64,000 bases of DNA from Boswellia sacra (Eukaryota; Streptophyta; Magnoliopsida; Sapindales; Burseraceae). Made by a program: the position numbers and the translations under genes. How positions within the stretch are numbered: the first letter of the stretch is position 1; each line of letters opens with the position of its first letter. Below are positions 49,641 to 60,600 of this stretch, piece after piece. Under the pieces are notes generated by a model that saw only the letters and a program-made list of their open reading frames with translations, had not been told where the DNA came from and ran no database searches. The stretch is taken from positions 496,001-560,000 of the forward strand of contig SNVD02009519.1 of the NCBI GenBank assembly GCA_013180625.2, written 5' to 3'.

Positions 49641-50579
49641 TCAGCCTTTTGCAATCTCTACCCTTCTTCACTGATTATTACAATTTATCCTTCATCCTTT
49701 AGTCTACTTCTACAAAATTACATGCACTATATTTCATTCGAAGATATAAAGTTATGAATAATATTACACATAAAACTTATTTACAATTTTTTTTTACAAC
49801 CTAAATTAGAAAAATATTAGTGCATAGATAATTACTAAGTCAAATCATACAAATTTATTGAAAGTGCTTTCGCTTACAAACCATTTCAATTTTAGGGTTT
49901 TTGCCTTTTTTCTTGCCTATGGGGTTTCTTTATATATGTCTTTTTTGGGTAAAATTTTACTATCCATTAAAATTATTGATTTAAATACTTATTATTATTA
50001 TAAGGTAAGATTGTACACACCTAAAATATTGCTCTATATGCTAAACATTAATATAACTTTGTAAATAATTTGTCCAATATACTAGTAAAGGACAAAAATT
50101 AAAAATGGTGGTTGTTCATTGAATTCATATTTTCATAAATATAAAATACGTGAAGAAACGAGATATTTGGTTTCTTCAATAATTTCTAAAAGAGCAAAAT
50201 AATAAGAATGTATTAGGTCGGGATAATTATCGTAGGCATTAATGATATTGTAGACCCCACTTGCCTCAAGTAACCATGTTTGATGTAGACTTGGCCTGGG
50301 CTAGCGATCTAAAAGTCCTGGGCCTATGGGTACCGGCTGCCGGCTGTGGCCTGCGGGTGCTGCTGTCGGGGCTATCTTTCATTATTTCTTCCAATTATTA
50401 AACATATTATCTCCCTATTCTTAACTGTGTGTTTTTTTAATTAATACCAGTTAATTCCGATAATTTCTCATGTAATTAATTTCTAACAACACGTTTTATA
50501 TATGTACACGGGGACATTTTGTTATGTATAATAAATAAAATTCAATTTTAGGATATCACATTGAGTAAATAAAATTTTT
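49641..50579. other. spacer, nothing recognised besides a GGCC-rich fragment
   Basis: AT-rich. A short GC-rich fragment at 50287-50372 (GGCCTGGGCTAGCG, GGCTGCCGGCTGTGGCC) resembles the 46436-47300 element ends. No gene. Confidence 0.4.
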
Positions 50580-50762
50580 AGAATAATACTAATGTTACAA
50601 ATTTTTTATATAAATTTTTATATATAAACTCATGTGTCATAAAGTTATTAAAGTAATAAATATATAAAATTTATTCATTTAATGAAAGATAATGATGTAT
50701 AAATAAATATTTAATGTTATATCAATTTATATATAAAATTTGTAATGACAGTACTACTCAAA
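50580..50762. mobile_element. MITE candidate
   Basis: The left end AATACTAATGTTACAAATTT and the right end (minus strand AGTACTGTCATTACAAATTT) continue as inverted repeats through TATATATAAA. Length about 183 bp, no coding capacity. Confidence 0.55.
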
Positions 50763-51837
50763 TTTTACAAATTTTATGAGATATTCATTTATGCATATGT
50801 TTTTCTTTCAACTTTTTAAGTAAAGTTGAGTGACATATTAATGAGTCACGAGTGTGTCCATCAAGTTGTGATGCAACTTGGCTATGTTTTTATGAGGGGT
50901 GGTCTTGCCCCTAGATTTTAACTCGAATTTGATGATACTGCTTAGTGGTTGTCCTGTAATTATATCTTTAAATGAATAAGAAGAAAGGAGGTTTCAATAA
51001 CAGTTCTCGACAATAATTGCTTAATTGTATATCTTCACCGTCTTCCAATAATAACTACAATTCAGCCTTCAGCCTTCTTTCAGTAATTGTACAAGCACAC
51101 TAGATTTCATTCGATCCCTTTCACATTCAAAAGGTAGAGAAATCTATGGTATTTTGGAAACACTATTATAAAAATGTTTTCAATCACACAAATCATTAAT
51201 TTTAAGTGTCTTATATAAACTAAATTTTGGAAAAAATAAAATAATAAAAAGTACCCAGCCAACATGGTTGGTTTTTAGGATTACGGTACATCGATATATT
51301 TTATAAAAATTTTTATAAAAAAATGCAAATAAATCTTTCTGTAATGTTTTTAATTTTTATACATAATTTATAAAAATATAAATATTCATCAAATATACCG
51401 TAATCATTTCGGTCTCTCGGAAGTAATTCGTTTATACAACGAAACTCAAACACACAACAAATGAAACCAGCTTTGTTTGCAGCTGTTATGAATTTTCTAT
51501 GGGCAGCTATTGGTTGCATGATCTGCATATCTGCACTATTAATTATTTGTGTGCGACTATACGTATTACGTACGGAAATTGTGTCGCTTTCTGCAGGCCG
51601 GTAATGGTTTTGATTTTGCCTATCAGCCAATCAGTCCCATTACAGGCTGTAACAATCTGCTTGCATTGCTAGCCGTTGAGAACGTTCATAACTCCTTTTG
51701 AGAAATTACCGAGTCTCTTTTATAGGGTAGAAAACAACTGCTACGAACTGGAGCTTTATATATATATATAATTTATTCGATTTATTAGATGTATTAATTG
51801 AGAAGCGAAAAGGGGTAGGTTATAATTAAAAAGGGTT
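50763..51837. other. upstream region of the KCS gene
   Basis: Contains the third copy of the 44720 repeat near 50820-50895, and a 105-codon minus-strand frame (51313-51630) with no recognisable similarity. Otherwise AT-rich spacer. Confidence 0.4.
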
Positions 51838-51845
51838 TATAAATA
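51838..51845 (+). promoter_or_regulatory. TATA box of the KCS gene
   Basis: TATAAATA, 82 bp before the ATG at 51927. A consensus plant TATA in suitable position. Confidence 0.7.
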
Positions 51846-51926
51846 GAGAAGCTGGCGTTCAGGAAAGTTATCATTGTTTTATTGTCTATTGCTTTAGCTT
51901 CTATCTATCTTTTGACTCTCCAATCA

Positions 51927-53318
51927 ATGGAGTTTATCATGACACTACTGATCCTGTTTTCTATTTTTTATGTCACCTCCTATCTCTTTAAGCTGGTTCT
52001 CGAAAGGAGAAACCAGTGTTGCTATATGCTTGCTTATGAGTGTTACAAAAGTAGTGATGCGAGCAGAAAGCTTGACACTGGATCCTGCGGAAAAGTCGCT
52101 CTGAGGAACAAGAACCTGGAACTCGAAGAATACAGGTTTCTCTTGAGAACGATGGTTAGTTCAGGTATTGGGGAGGAAACTTGTGGCCCAAAAAATGTCA
52201 TGGCGGGCAGAGAAGATTCACATTCTTTAATGGATGAGCTCTCGGAGATGGACGATATCATCTTTGACACACTTGACAACCTCTTTGCTAGGACTGGAGT
52301 TTCTCCATCAGCAATTGACATACTAGTTGTCAATGTGTCACTGTCCTCCCCCTCTCCCTCTTTGACAGCTCGAGTGATAAATCGTTACAAAATGAGAGAT
52401 GACGTTAAGGCATTCAATTTGTCTGGAATGGGTTGCAGTGCAAGCATCATAGCTGTCGATCTTGTCAAGCAACAATTCAAGTTGTATAAGAATGCACTTG
52501 CTGTTGTTGTTAGCACCGAATCGATGGGTACAAATTGGTATTGCGGTAAAGAGAAATCTATGATGCTCTCCAACTGTCTTTTCCGCTTAGGTGGCTGCTC
52601 GATGCTCTTGACAAACAATAGCGCTCTCAAGCATAAAGCCATCTTGAAGTTGAACTGTTCAGTGAGAATCCATCTTGGCTCGAACGATGAGGCGTATAAT
52701 TGCTGCATACAAGTAGAAGATGACCTTGGCTACCGAGGTTTTCGCCTCACAAAAGGCCTAACAAGGGCTGCTGCTCAAGCCCTTACCATGAATCTCCAAG
52801 TGCTAGTACCTAAAGTGCTACCTTTGAGAGAGCTACTTCGCTATGCAGTGGTATCTTGTAGTAGTTATAAAAGCAAAAGCCCAACAAAAATTCAAGGTGA
52901 AGGAGTTGGAGCAGGTTTAAATCTTAAGGCTGGAATTGATCATTTTTGCTTACATCCCGGTGGGAGGGCTGTGATTGATGGAACCGGAAAGAGTTTAGGG
53001 CTGAGTGAATACGATCTTGAGCCAGCTAGAATGACACTCCACCGATTTGGTAACACGTCTGCTGGTGGGCTATGGTATGTTTTAGGCTACATGGAAGCTA
53101 AGAAGAGACTGAAGAAAGGTGGTAAAATCCTGATGATCAGCCTTGGAGCTGGTTTCGAGTGCAACAACTGTGTGTGGGAAGTTATGCGAGACTTGGAGGA
53201 TTCCAACGTTTGGAAAGACTGCATACATCGCTACCCTCCCAAATCCATTGCCAATCCCTTCGTTGAGAAGTATAGTTGGCTCCATGACGAGTGTTTAAGC
53301 TTCGTGAGACTCCATTAG
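51927..53318 (+). CDS. 3-ketoacyl-CoA synthase, KCS12-like
   Basis: Single exon, 463 aa from the first ATG (51927). The frame stays open 15 codons further up but without an ATG. One N-terminal membrane segment is visible (about residues 3-24, FIMTLLILFSIFYVTSYLF); many KCS enzymes have two. The FAE1/CUT1 condensing domain covers about residues 28-310 and the ACP-synthase III C-terminal domain about 330-415. The catalytic triad is present: Cys170 in GMGCSA, His343 in HFCLHPGGRAVID and Asn376 in RFGNTSAGG. The enzyme condenses malonyl-CoA with long-chain acyl-CoA at the ER, the rate-limiting step of very-long-chain fatty acid synthesis for wax, suberin or cutin. Motifs such as SSGIGE, VINRYKMRDDVKAFNLSG and GFECNNCVWEV match the KCS12/KCS19 type. 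Chain-length preference is unknown. Confidence 0.93.
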   Translation: MEFIMTLLILFSIFYVTSYLFKLVLERRNQCCYMLAYECYKSSDASRKLDTGSCGKVALRNKNLELEEYRFLLRTMVSSGIGEETCGPKNVMAGREDSHSLMDELSEMDDIIFDTLDNLFARTGVSPSAIDILVVNVSLSSPSPSLTARVINRYKMRDDVKAFNLSGMGCSASIIAVDLVKQQFKLYKNALAVVVSTESMGTNWYCGKEKSMMLSNCLFRLGGCSMLLTNNSALKHKAILKLNCSVRIHLGSNDEAYNCCIQVEDDLGYRGFRLTKGLTRAAAQALTMNLQVLVPKVLPLRELLRYAVVSCSSYKSKSPTKIQGEGVGAGLNLKAGIDHFCLHPGGRAVIDGTGKSLGLSEYDLEPARMTLHRFGNTSAGGLWYVLGYMEAKKRLKKGGKILMISLGAGFECNNCVWEVMRDLEDSNVWKDCIHRYPPKSIANPFVEKYSWLHDECLSFVRLH

Positions 53319-53737
53319 CCGCCTAAACGGCTGCCGTGATTTTTTTTTTTTTTTTGCTCATTTAGTGCAGCGCAGGTGTTCTGTTTTTTTTTTTTTTTGG
53401 TTGTATTTTAAGTTTTTATTTTTAAAAATTTAGAAAGGATATGTTTTTAAATTTTAAAAATAAGATATATTTAATATAATTTAAATATATTAATAAATAT
53501 GTATTTTTTAAAAATAAAATTTAAAGAATAAAACAAAAAATATTAAATCAATACATAAGTTAGTAATTATTATTTGTTCGATAAATTAAATAATTCACGA
53601 GATCCTTTTCAAAATATTTATCTATTTGAAGAGAAAATTACGTTGTCTCATGCTTAATTTGAAGTGACATGATCTTTTGTTGTTATTTTGTTACTATTAA
53701 CTACTATCATATATAAATGTTGTTCTATTATCATTAA
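53319..53737. other. KCS 3' flank
   Basis: 3' UTR with two poly-T runs (about 53340-53355 and 53385-53398), then AT-rich spacer. Nothing else. Confidence 0.4.
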
Positions 53738-53938
53738 CTAATCATTAGACTTATAATATGTATATAATATAAAATTTATAACATGATATGATAGTTTAAG
53801 TGATACAATTTTATTGGAGATATAATTTTCTTTATCCATTTTTATTTTTATTTTTTAACTAATTTTCGTCATCTAAACTATTAAATCATATTATAGAATT
53901 TAAGTTATATGAATATTATAAGTCACCAATATTAGTTA
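53738..53938. mobile_element. MITE of the 'GTGAATTTTTGTCATATA' family, copy 4
   Basis: The left end ATTAGACTTATAATATGTAT and the right end (minus strand ATTGGTGACTTATAATATTC) form inverted repeats. The T-rich tract is followed by CTAATTTTCGTCATCTA. Diverged copy; borders are approximate. Confidence 0.55.
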
Positions 53939-55251
53939 TTTCCAAATTCTGTGGATTACAGCCAAGATCTTTTATTAATTAATCGATAATCGAATTCTTT
54001 CTTCTAAAATTAATTATTTGTGATATAACATATATTTTATAATTAGTTATCTTATACGTACTTTAAAGATTTATAATGTTTATTATACACGTATCTAAAC
54101 ACAGGGTATTGATCAGGTTGACTGTGGCACCTAGTCAGCACGGGTTTTATAATATCTGTTGACTGAAGAAGTACTGAAATTAATATTCCTCATTAAAACA
54201 ATGACCCACCCATTAGTCCCCTCGTCGTACTTCCACATATACATATGAGAAATGACTTTTGGATATAATTTTTTTTTTCATAAAATTAGATAAATTTTTT
54301 AATTATTAATATATAAAATTTAATAATTATGATGATTATAAGTTGATAATTTTAAATATAATCTTTTAACTTTTAATTTTAACTATTGAACTTGATTGAT
54401 CAGATCAAGAGTAATAAATTTATATAAAAATTTTTATGTTAAAAGATCACTACTTTTACGTGTATATATGTATATATGAAAAAGGTTTTTGTCATATAAA
54501 ATTAGGTATAAATAATAAATTTCTAATCTTTGATCTTAATAATCAAATAATTAATATAATTGATAAATTGATAGTATCAAATATAAATTTTAAAAAAAAA
54601 ATTATATTTTAACCCTAAAATTTGGTGAGACTAAATATTAAAAATTTGTGTTAAGGGTTTACATCCAAAATTTATATAAAAAAATACCTTATAAAATGCC
54701 CGAAATTAATAATGTGAAAAAAGCTGTACCATGCAGGTCTCGTCTACAATTAATTGAAACTAGCTCGTTATTAATTGCACAGCTACCATTCCTTTAATTC
54801 ATTAAATCTCTCACGTACACAATTTCACCTAACTATAAATGGAGTTTCCCCTTTTTACATCAATGAGTCCCAGCAAATCTTTAATATTGATGATTCATAT
54901 TTCATATGTTACGCTATGTTTGTGAAGCAAATTGAAGGCTCACAAAAAGCATATTTAGTTGAATCATGAATGGTTGTTGATATGCAATTTTCACGTTCGA
55001 TAAAGCTGGTGTTTGAAACTTTTAACAGTTCTGGTCACATGCACATCAAACAACGGCAATCGATATACCTTCTCAATAACTCAATCGATCATGATATATT
55101 AGTTGAAGCATTTGAAAGATAATCTGATGCTAACGTTAATTAATGATGTATTGTTGTCTAAATTAATTATTATTTCATCAATTTAGCCGAAAAGCAATCA
55201 ATGACGTACTGCAATTATCATTTTAAATAGTAGTTGCTTAACCGAATAAAT
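53939..55251. other. spacer between KCS and the Mutator-like element
   Basis: AT-rich. A 64-codon frame at 54775-54969 has no signature. No gene or clear repeat. Confidence 0.4.
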
Positions 55252-55261
55252 GAATAAATAT
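55252..55261. repeat. left target-site duplication of the Mutator-like element
   Basis: GAATAAATAT, identical to 60741-60750. A 9-11 bp duplication is the hallmark of Mutator insertion. Confidence 0.93.
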
Positions 55262-55394
55262 GGGCAAAATCACATAGACCACCCCTAAGTTTAAGGTTTA
55301 TTACACGTAGATTCACTGTTTTCACTTTTTAATCGAGGGTACCCCTTATGTTTTAAAAATACATTATTGACCATCCTTCTATGACAGTTTCCGT

Positions 55395-55806
55395 TAGGGA
55401 TGGCAAAAAAACTCGGGTAATTCGGGTACCCGGATTATCCGGGTACGAAATTCGGGTGCGGGGGAATTGTAAAAAAAAAAAATCGGATGCGGTGCGGGTG
55501 CGGTATTGCCAATAAACCCCGCACCCGCATAATTCTTAAAAAAATTAAGAAAAAAATAGGAAAAAATCCGGGGAAATCCGGGTCTTTCCGGGTGAAGAAA
55601 AAAATGGAAAAAAAATCCGGGAAATCCGGGTTTTTTTCGGGTGCAGTGTGGGTGTCAGTGCGGTAATATCAAAACCCGCAAATACCCGCACCCGGAAAAA
55701 CCCGGATTTTTTCGGGTTTTTCTGGGGACCGAGGATAAGGTACAAAATCCGAGTGCAGGTGCGAAAACGCAAAACCGGCACCCGAACCCGGATTTTGCCA
55801 TCCCTA
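55395..55806. mobile_element. hAT-type MITE, 412 bp, nested in the MULE left terminal repeat
   Basis: Ends TAGGGATGGCAAAA (left) and TTTTGCCATCCCTA (right) form perfect 14-bp inverted repeats. GTTTCCGT is duplicated on both sides (55387-55394 and 55807-55814), the 8-bp target duplication of hAT elements. The interior is full of CGGGT/ACCCG words, which keep frames open on both strands without encoding anything. The right MULE repeat shows the uninterrupted target (CAGTTTCCGTTAAATTG), which proves the order of insertion. Confidence 0.93.
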
Positions 55807-56260
55807 GTTTCCGTTAAATTGCACACTTTTTTCATCCATTTGCACTGCAATTACTAAAGTACTCCTTACACTGTATTATATAAAACATTTGAATCTATTA
55901 GAAAAATAAACGTGACGTGATTTGACAACTTTTTACCCATAACAATGTAAATTAATTATTGACTTGTACAATGCATAAGCTAACTAAAATGACAATTTTA
56001 ACCCTTTAGAAATAAAAAATTCAGGTAATCGTTGGAAACTAGCCGTTGTAGCCATGCAAAAACATGTGTTGCATTATAAATCTTGATTTCTCATATCATT
56101 ATACCATCTCTTGCACTTGCCATTTTCATTCAATCGTGCACTTCCTTTACTCCAACATTCAAGCCAAAAAATAATATAATTCAGCATTTATACAGAAACA
56201 GAGAAGTGCAACTCACAACAACAGCAGTTAGAAGCAATATTAATCAGCCACATAAGTATA

Positions 56261-56716
56261 ATGTGTCGATCGGGCTCAAGTTTTGTAAGGCACAACAGCA
56301 ACTCATCTACTAATGCAAGAGTTAGGAGGAAAATAGTGAATGGTAACATAATAAGGTTCAAATACAGGAGGTGCAATTGTGGTGTAAAAGCTGGTGTTAT
56401 GATATCTGAATCTTCTAATAATCCAGGTAAGTTATATTTTACATGTAAGAATGGTAGATGCAACTTCTTTAGTTGGTAGGAGCCTGATCCTAAAGAGTTT
56501 GATGAGGATGCCAATTTCTTTCATGGTCACGGCCAAGATATGGATGCTACTGACAATGTTATAAGAGAAATGCAAGTGGATGTGAAGCAATTGCTAAACA
56601 GAAGTGACATTTTCATAAAGTTTGAAGAAAACATGAAGAATGCTATAATGCTATGGAAGTTCCTAGTCTACATTTTCATATTGTTTATATTTGCATGCCT
56701 TGTAAAGATGATTTAA
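56261..56716 (+). pseudogene. GRF-type zinc-finger protein of the MULE, interrupted by one stop
   Basis: The frame runs 152 codons with a single internal TAG at 56477-56479, just after the CNFFSW motif where the family usually has a second Trp. Before the stop is a GRF zinc finger (RCNCGVKAGVMISESSNNPG, then FTCKNGRCNFFSW; ligands C-x-C…C…C). After it come an acidic stretch, a helical segment (NVIREMQVDVKQLL) and a hydrophobic C-terminal helix (WKFLVYIFILFIFACLV) that looks membrane-spanning. GRF fingers plus coiled coil plus tail anchor are common in small plant proteins found near or in MULEs; their function is unknown. Start is taken at the first Met (56261). It is either a recent pseudogene or encodes a 72-residue zinc-finger peptide. 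Confidence 0.75.
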
Positions 56717-57535
56717 TGTAATGACTCAAATATAATGTAATGTAAGGACTGATATTCTCTAAATTGAACATTCATTAGGAAATAACCAAACTAGTAAACT
56801 TCAAAACCAATAAATAAGCTAACCAGTAAATAACATCACGAGCAAATAACTAAATCATCATTCATTATCATCATTGTATTGTTATAATCCAAAATAACAA
56901 AGCTATAGAAAGGGAGATAAGTTCTTGTTTTGAATAGAATGCCTTATGTGGTCCATTTAGACAACCATATAACGCATAATATTCATCTACTTCACACAAA
57001 AATCACAACGTTAAACCCTATGTAAAGGGCTATACATCTTCCTTGATAAAAGATTATGTACTAGAGATGTAATTACATGTTGCTTTACAAAAAATTACAA
57101 ACCCGACTGCAATTTGTAATATATGAAAACCAAAAGACCCCAAAAACTGATTGATTGCATAAAACTGAACTTGTTAGGTTTGCTTTCTTTTCCTACACCT
57201 CCTTGAGACTGCATTTTTACATAAGATGAAATTAGGAAAAATAATGAAAAAAATTAATTTAAGCCATGTAAAACAGTACCTCCCCCTCTAGTATTCAATC
57301 TGTTGGCCTCTTCTGGTTGCTTAAATTGTTGAGATGGTAGAGGAGCAGAGCAACCAATAGTTTGGGATGATTGTGCTGGCAGAGAAAATGATGGATGTTG
57401 TTGCCTGTTGCTGAGATGAGGAACCAGGATTGTTTGTTGATGTATGGTGAGATGTTTTTCTTGCCTTAAACATCATGGAAAAAATAGCTAGTAAAAATAG
57501 CATAATAGTTGTCTGAACTTTACATATTTTTTAAA

Positions 57536-59880
57536 TTAATAAAGGTTTATAATGAAGACCTTTTTGTTTGTTGATGGAGCAGCTTTGCAAGACCTCTTGC
57601 TGTGGTTGTACTCTCCACATTTTGAACATGTCATTGTAAACAAGGGACTGGCAGGGGGGTTTTCATCTGGAGCCCTTCTTCTGGCTTTCTTTGGCCTCCC
57701 TGCCTTTGTTCTCTTCTTTGGTGCTTGTAGCTCATTGCAAGGCACCTCTGGCCACTCCATTTGGTCTGGTATAGGCCTTATGTGACGATCATATATGGCA
57801 ATATATTTATCCTTCAACAACATTTTGTCCATAAATTGATGGACGTCCATCCTTCTCTTATTTGCACATGCAATTACATGTACACAAGGGATTCTTGAAA
57901 TTTGGAAGAAACCACATGAGCACCATTTTTCATTCAATTTCACAACATAAGTCCTCCCTTTATAAACTCCCTCAAACTCCAACCCACCATACCAGTATAT
58001 CTCCATTAACCTACTCTTCTCACCTCTATCCTTAATAACAACCCTAATCTTTAGGCCAACATCATTATGCCACCTCATACATTCCTTTATTTTGTTGACA
58101 GGAGACAGAACTAAAGTTATAACAAATTTTAAATAAAATTAATTAAAAATGTAAATACACTTACTTTTTCTGCATTCTTTTCATGATTTTTCTTCTAATG
58201 TCTTCCATCATGCTGAGATAAATTTGAGCCCAATGGTGGTTGATCCATGAATTGAAGGATTCTGTTATGTTATTGGTGACATGGTCCACCTTCACTCTTT
58301 CATCGAAGGCATGTTTGCGATGCATCTGCCTTAACAAAGACAGTGGAACCTTGGTTGGTAAGATGGACAATGTTGGCATATTTGTGTAACAGATTAAAGG
58401 ATTGCTGTTGGTGCTCACCTATGTCCTCTAAAGCCTTAACCTGTCTTGAAGGTTCAAGACCATATCTCCTCTTTATATCTTTCTCGAACCAGTCCACATC
58501 AAGGTTTGGATTATCCCTAAAATTCTCCAAATAATTCTTAGCTATCCACGAATAAGTGCACTCAGGAGTATTAGGTTGCTTCTCACAACCGTGGATAGGA
58601 TAAAGGGCTTTAATTTTAAAGGTTACAAGGTCTTGGGTTTTAGAGGCATCAATCCCCCAATGGCACCTCTCATCAGCACACTTAAAAGTCACCCTTTCCC
58701 TCTAACTCTTAATTCTTTTCAACTTAATCCTATTTTGGACTAAGTACTCTCTAAATGCTTGTCTAAAGTGACTCAAATTGTCAAATGTTTGACCCATTGC
58801 TAATTCAATCTTTCCATTTGTGCTAGGTTTAAAAACATTCCTAGTATGAACCTTAGTCATTCTAGCACTATCCAATTCTTCATCATCTAAACTACTCACT
58901 ATTTTCTCAAACTTCTCCCTATCACTTTGGTATTTAGATTTGTCATCTGATGACAAATCTTCATTTTCACTGTCATTACTAAGCCCATTGTCCATATGTT
59001 GCATTTCAACCTCAGAATCAGGCACATAGTCTGCATCAGACTCAGAGCTAAAATGAGACTGCCTATGGCTGGGTAATTTACCTACAGACTCTTCATCACC
59101 ATTTTCATTATCCTCCATTTCAACTGCTCTAAACTCAAGTTCAACATCTAAATTTTTTCTTTACCATCTACCAAATCAAGCTCAGGTTCAGGATCATTTG
59201 AGGCCAGGTTTGACTAAGATGATGGTTCTACATTTTGCTTATTAGCACCTACCAACTCAGGCTCAGGGTCAGAACCATTTGAGGCCAGGTTTGACTCAAA
59301 CTGTGGTTCTACAATTTGCTCCTTGGCACCTACCAACTTAGGCTCAAGTTGATGACCAGTTGAGGTAAGGTTTGATTCAGATGGTAGTTCTACCTCTACT
59401 TGTTGATGCTTAACCCCTTCCAAGACAGGTTCAGATTCATTAACAGTCACTTTAGCTATTTTATCATGCAAATGAACTTCTGATTCGTTAGTGGTCATTT
59501 CATTTTCAAATTGCTGACCTACTGCCTCTTCGAATACATTAGATGACCTTTCAGTTTGAGGTTCACTAACCACATTTCCTTCTAAAAAAACCTATAAAAT
59601 CATATTTAACCTGCAATGGATCAATTTCTAAAGGGGTAACTTCTACTTTAATATTAACATCTAATATTTTCCTATTTTCATACATATTCAGTAACTCTAG
59701 AAACTAAGAGTTAGTTTTAATAAGAAATTCCTCACTATTCCACGGCAATCTAACAATGAAACTAATATCAGTATAATATATAAGCCCCAGCTTACAAATT
59801 TCATTAGCAACCTGAAAAATACCCATAACACTAACCTTATCACCATCTACTTCCCCAATAGGATACTCAGTTCCCTAACA
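57536..59880 (-). pseudogene. mudrA-type transposase remnant lacking the DDE core
   Basis: Order on the minus strand: a PB1-like N-terminal segment (59710-59880, YPIGEVDGDKVSVMGIF); a Glu-rich stretch with three imperfect repeats around ESNLASN…PEPELVG (59214-59573); the MuDR N-terminal zinc region (58300-59118, TFDNLSHFRQAFREYLV then FKCADERCHWGID); the C-terminal TESFNSW block (58161-58325); and, after an apparent intron, a SWIM finger (CSCGFFQISRIPCVHVIA), GRPKKARR and zinc knuckle CSKCGEYNHSKRSC, ending at 57536. The 250-300 residues holding the catalytic DDE domain are absent: the N-terminal part joins the TESFNSW part within a few bases at about 58320, out of frame. In-frame TAGs lie near 59708, 59214 and 58702, with frameshifts near 59586 (T run) and 59150 (A run). 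Confidence 0.85.
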
Positions 59881-60600
59881 ACTAAGTATCAAATTGAAAA
59901 TAGACATCGCAATTCATATACTGCCATATGCATCAGTAGATATTCAGAAGCACAAAAAAAAAAAAAAGAAAATAGCAACAGACAAAAAGTTAGTTAAACG
60001 TCAGAAAAACTTATCATAGTAGCATGCATGACATTCGACTAACGTAACACAACACTATTTCATCCATGCACATTAAAAAAACTCTTCAAACAACCATAAA
60101 ATCACATCAATTAACAATTTTTTCAATCAATTTATAAAACCCCCGATTTTTCCCAATTTCTAAGGTTTCATCATCAGTCAACAACATAAAATTAAATGGC
60201 ACTCTAGCATATAACAGCATATGTAGTATAAACTTTCAAACAGTGTACAAAATAAGAAAAAATTGTCCCAAAAAAACTCATTCCACAGTGACCGATGACC
60301 AACTTCACCATGCATGCATGTCTATACAAACTACTCAGGGTTCTCGAAACTTACCTGTTTTTATGCAACCTTCCTTCACCGGCATTTTTGCACTCTCGCA
60401 ACGACAGTTCAAGTCACATATAAGGTACGAAGCACGCGAAGCTGGCAACCAGTGGGGAGAAAAAAAAAAACATGAAGTGAAGAAGAAAAATAAGTGGGGA
60501 CCAAACTGATTAAAAAATGGCGTTGACTTTCGTTTTTTATTCTCCCTAAACCCCTATTTGCAATGACCCTTCTACCCCTCTCAAATCCACCTAATTACAT

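Noticed and set aside
55545..55857. Pair of opposed 100- and 69-codon frames
   Set aside because: They lie within the nested hAT-type MITE, whose CGGGT/ACCCG repeats keep frames open on both strands.
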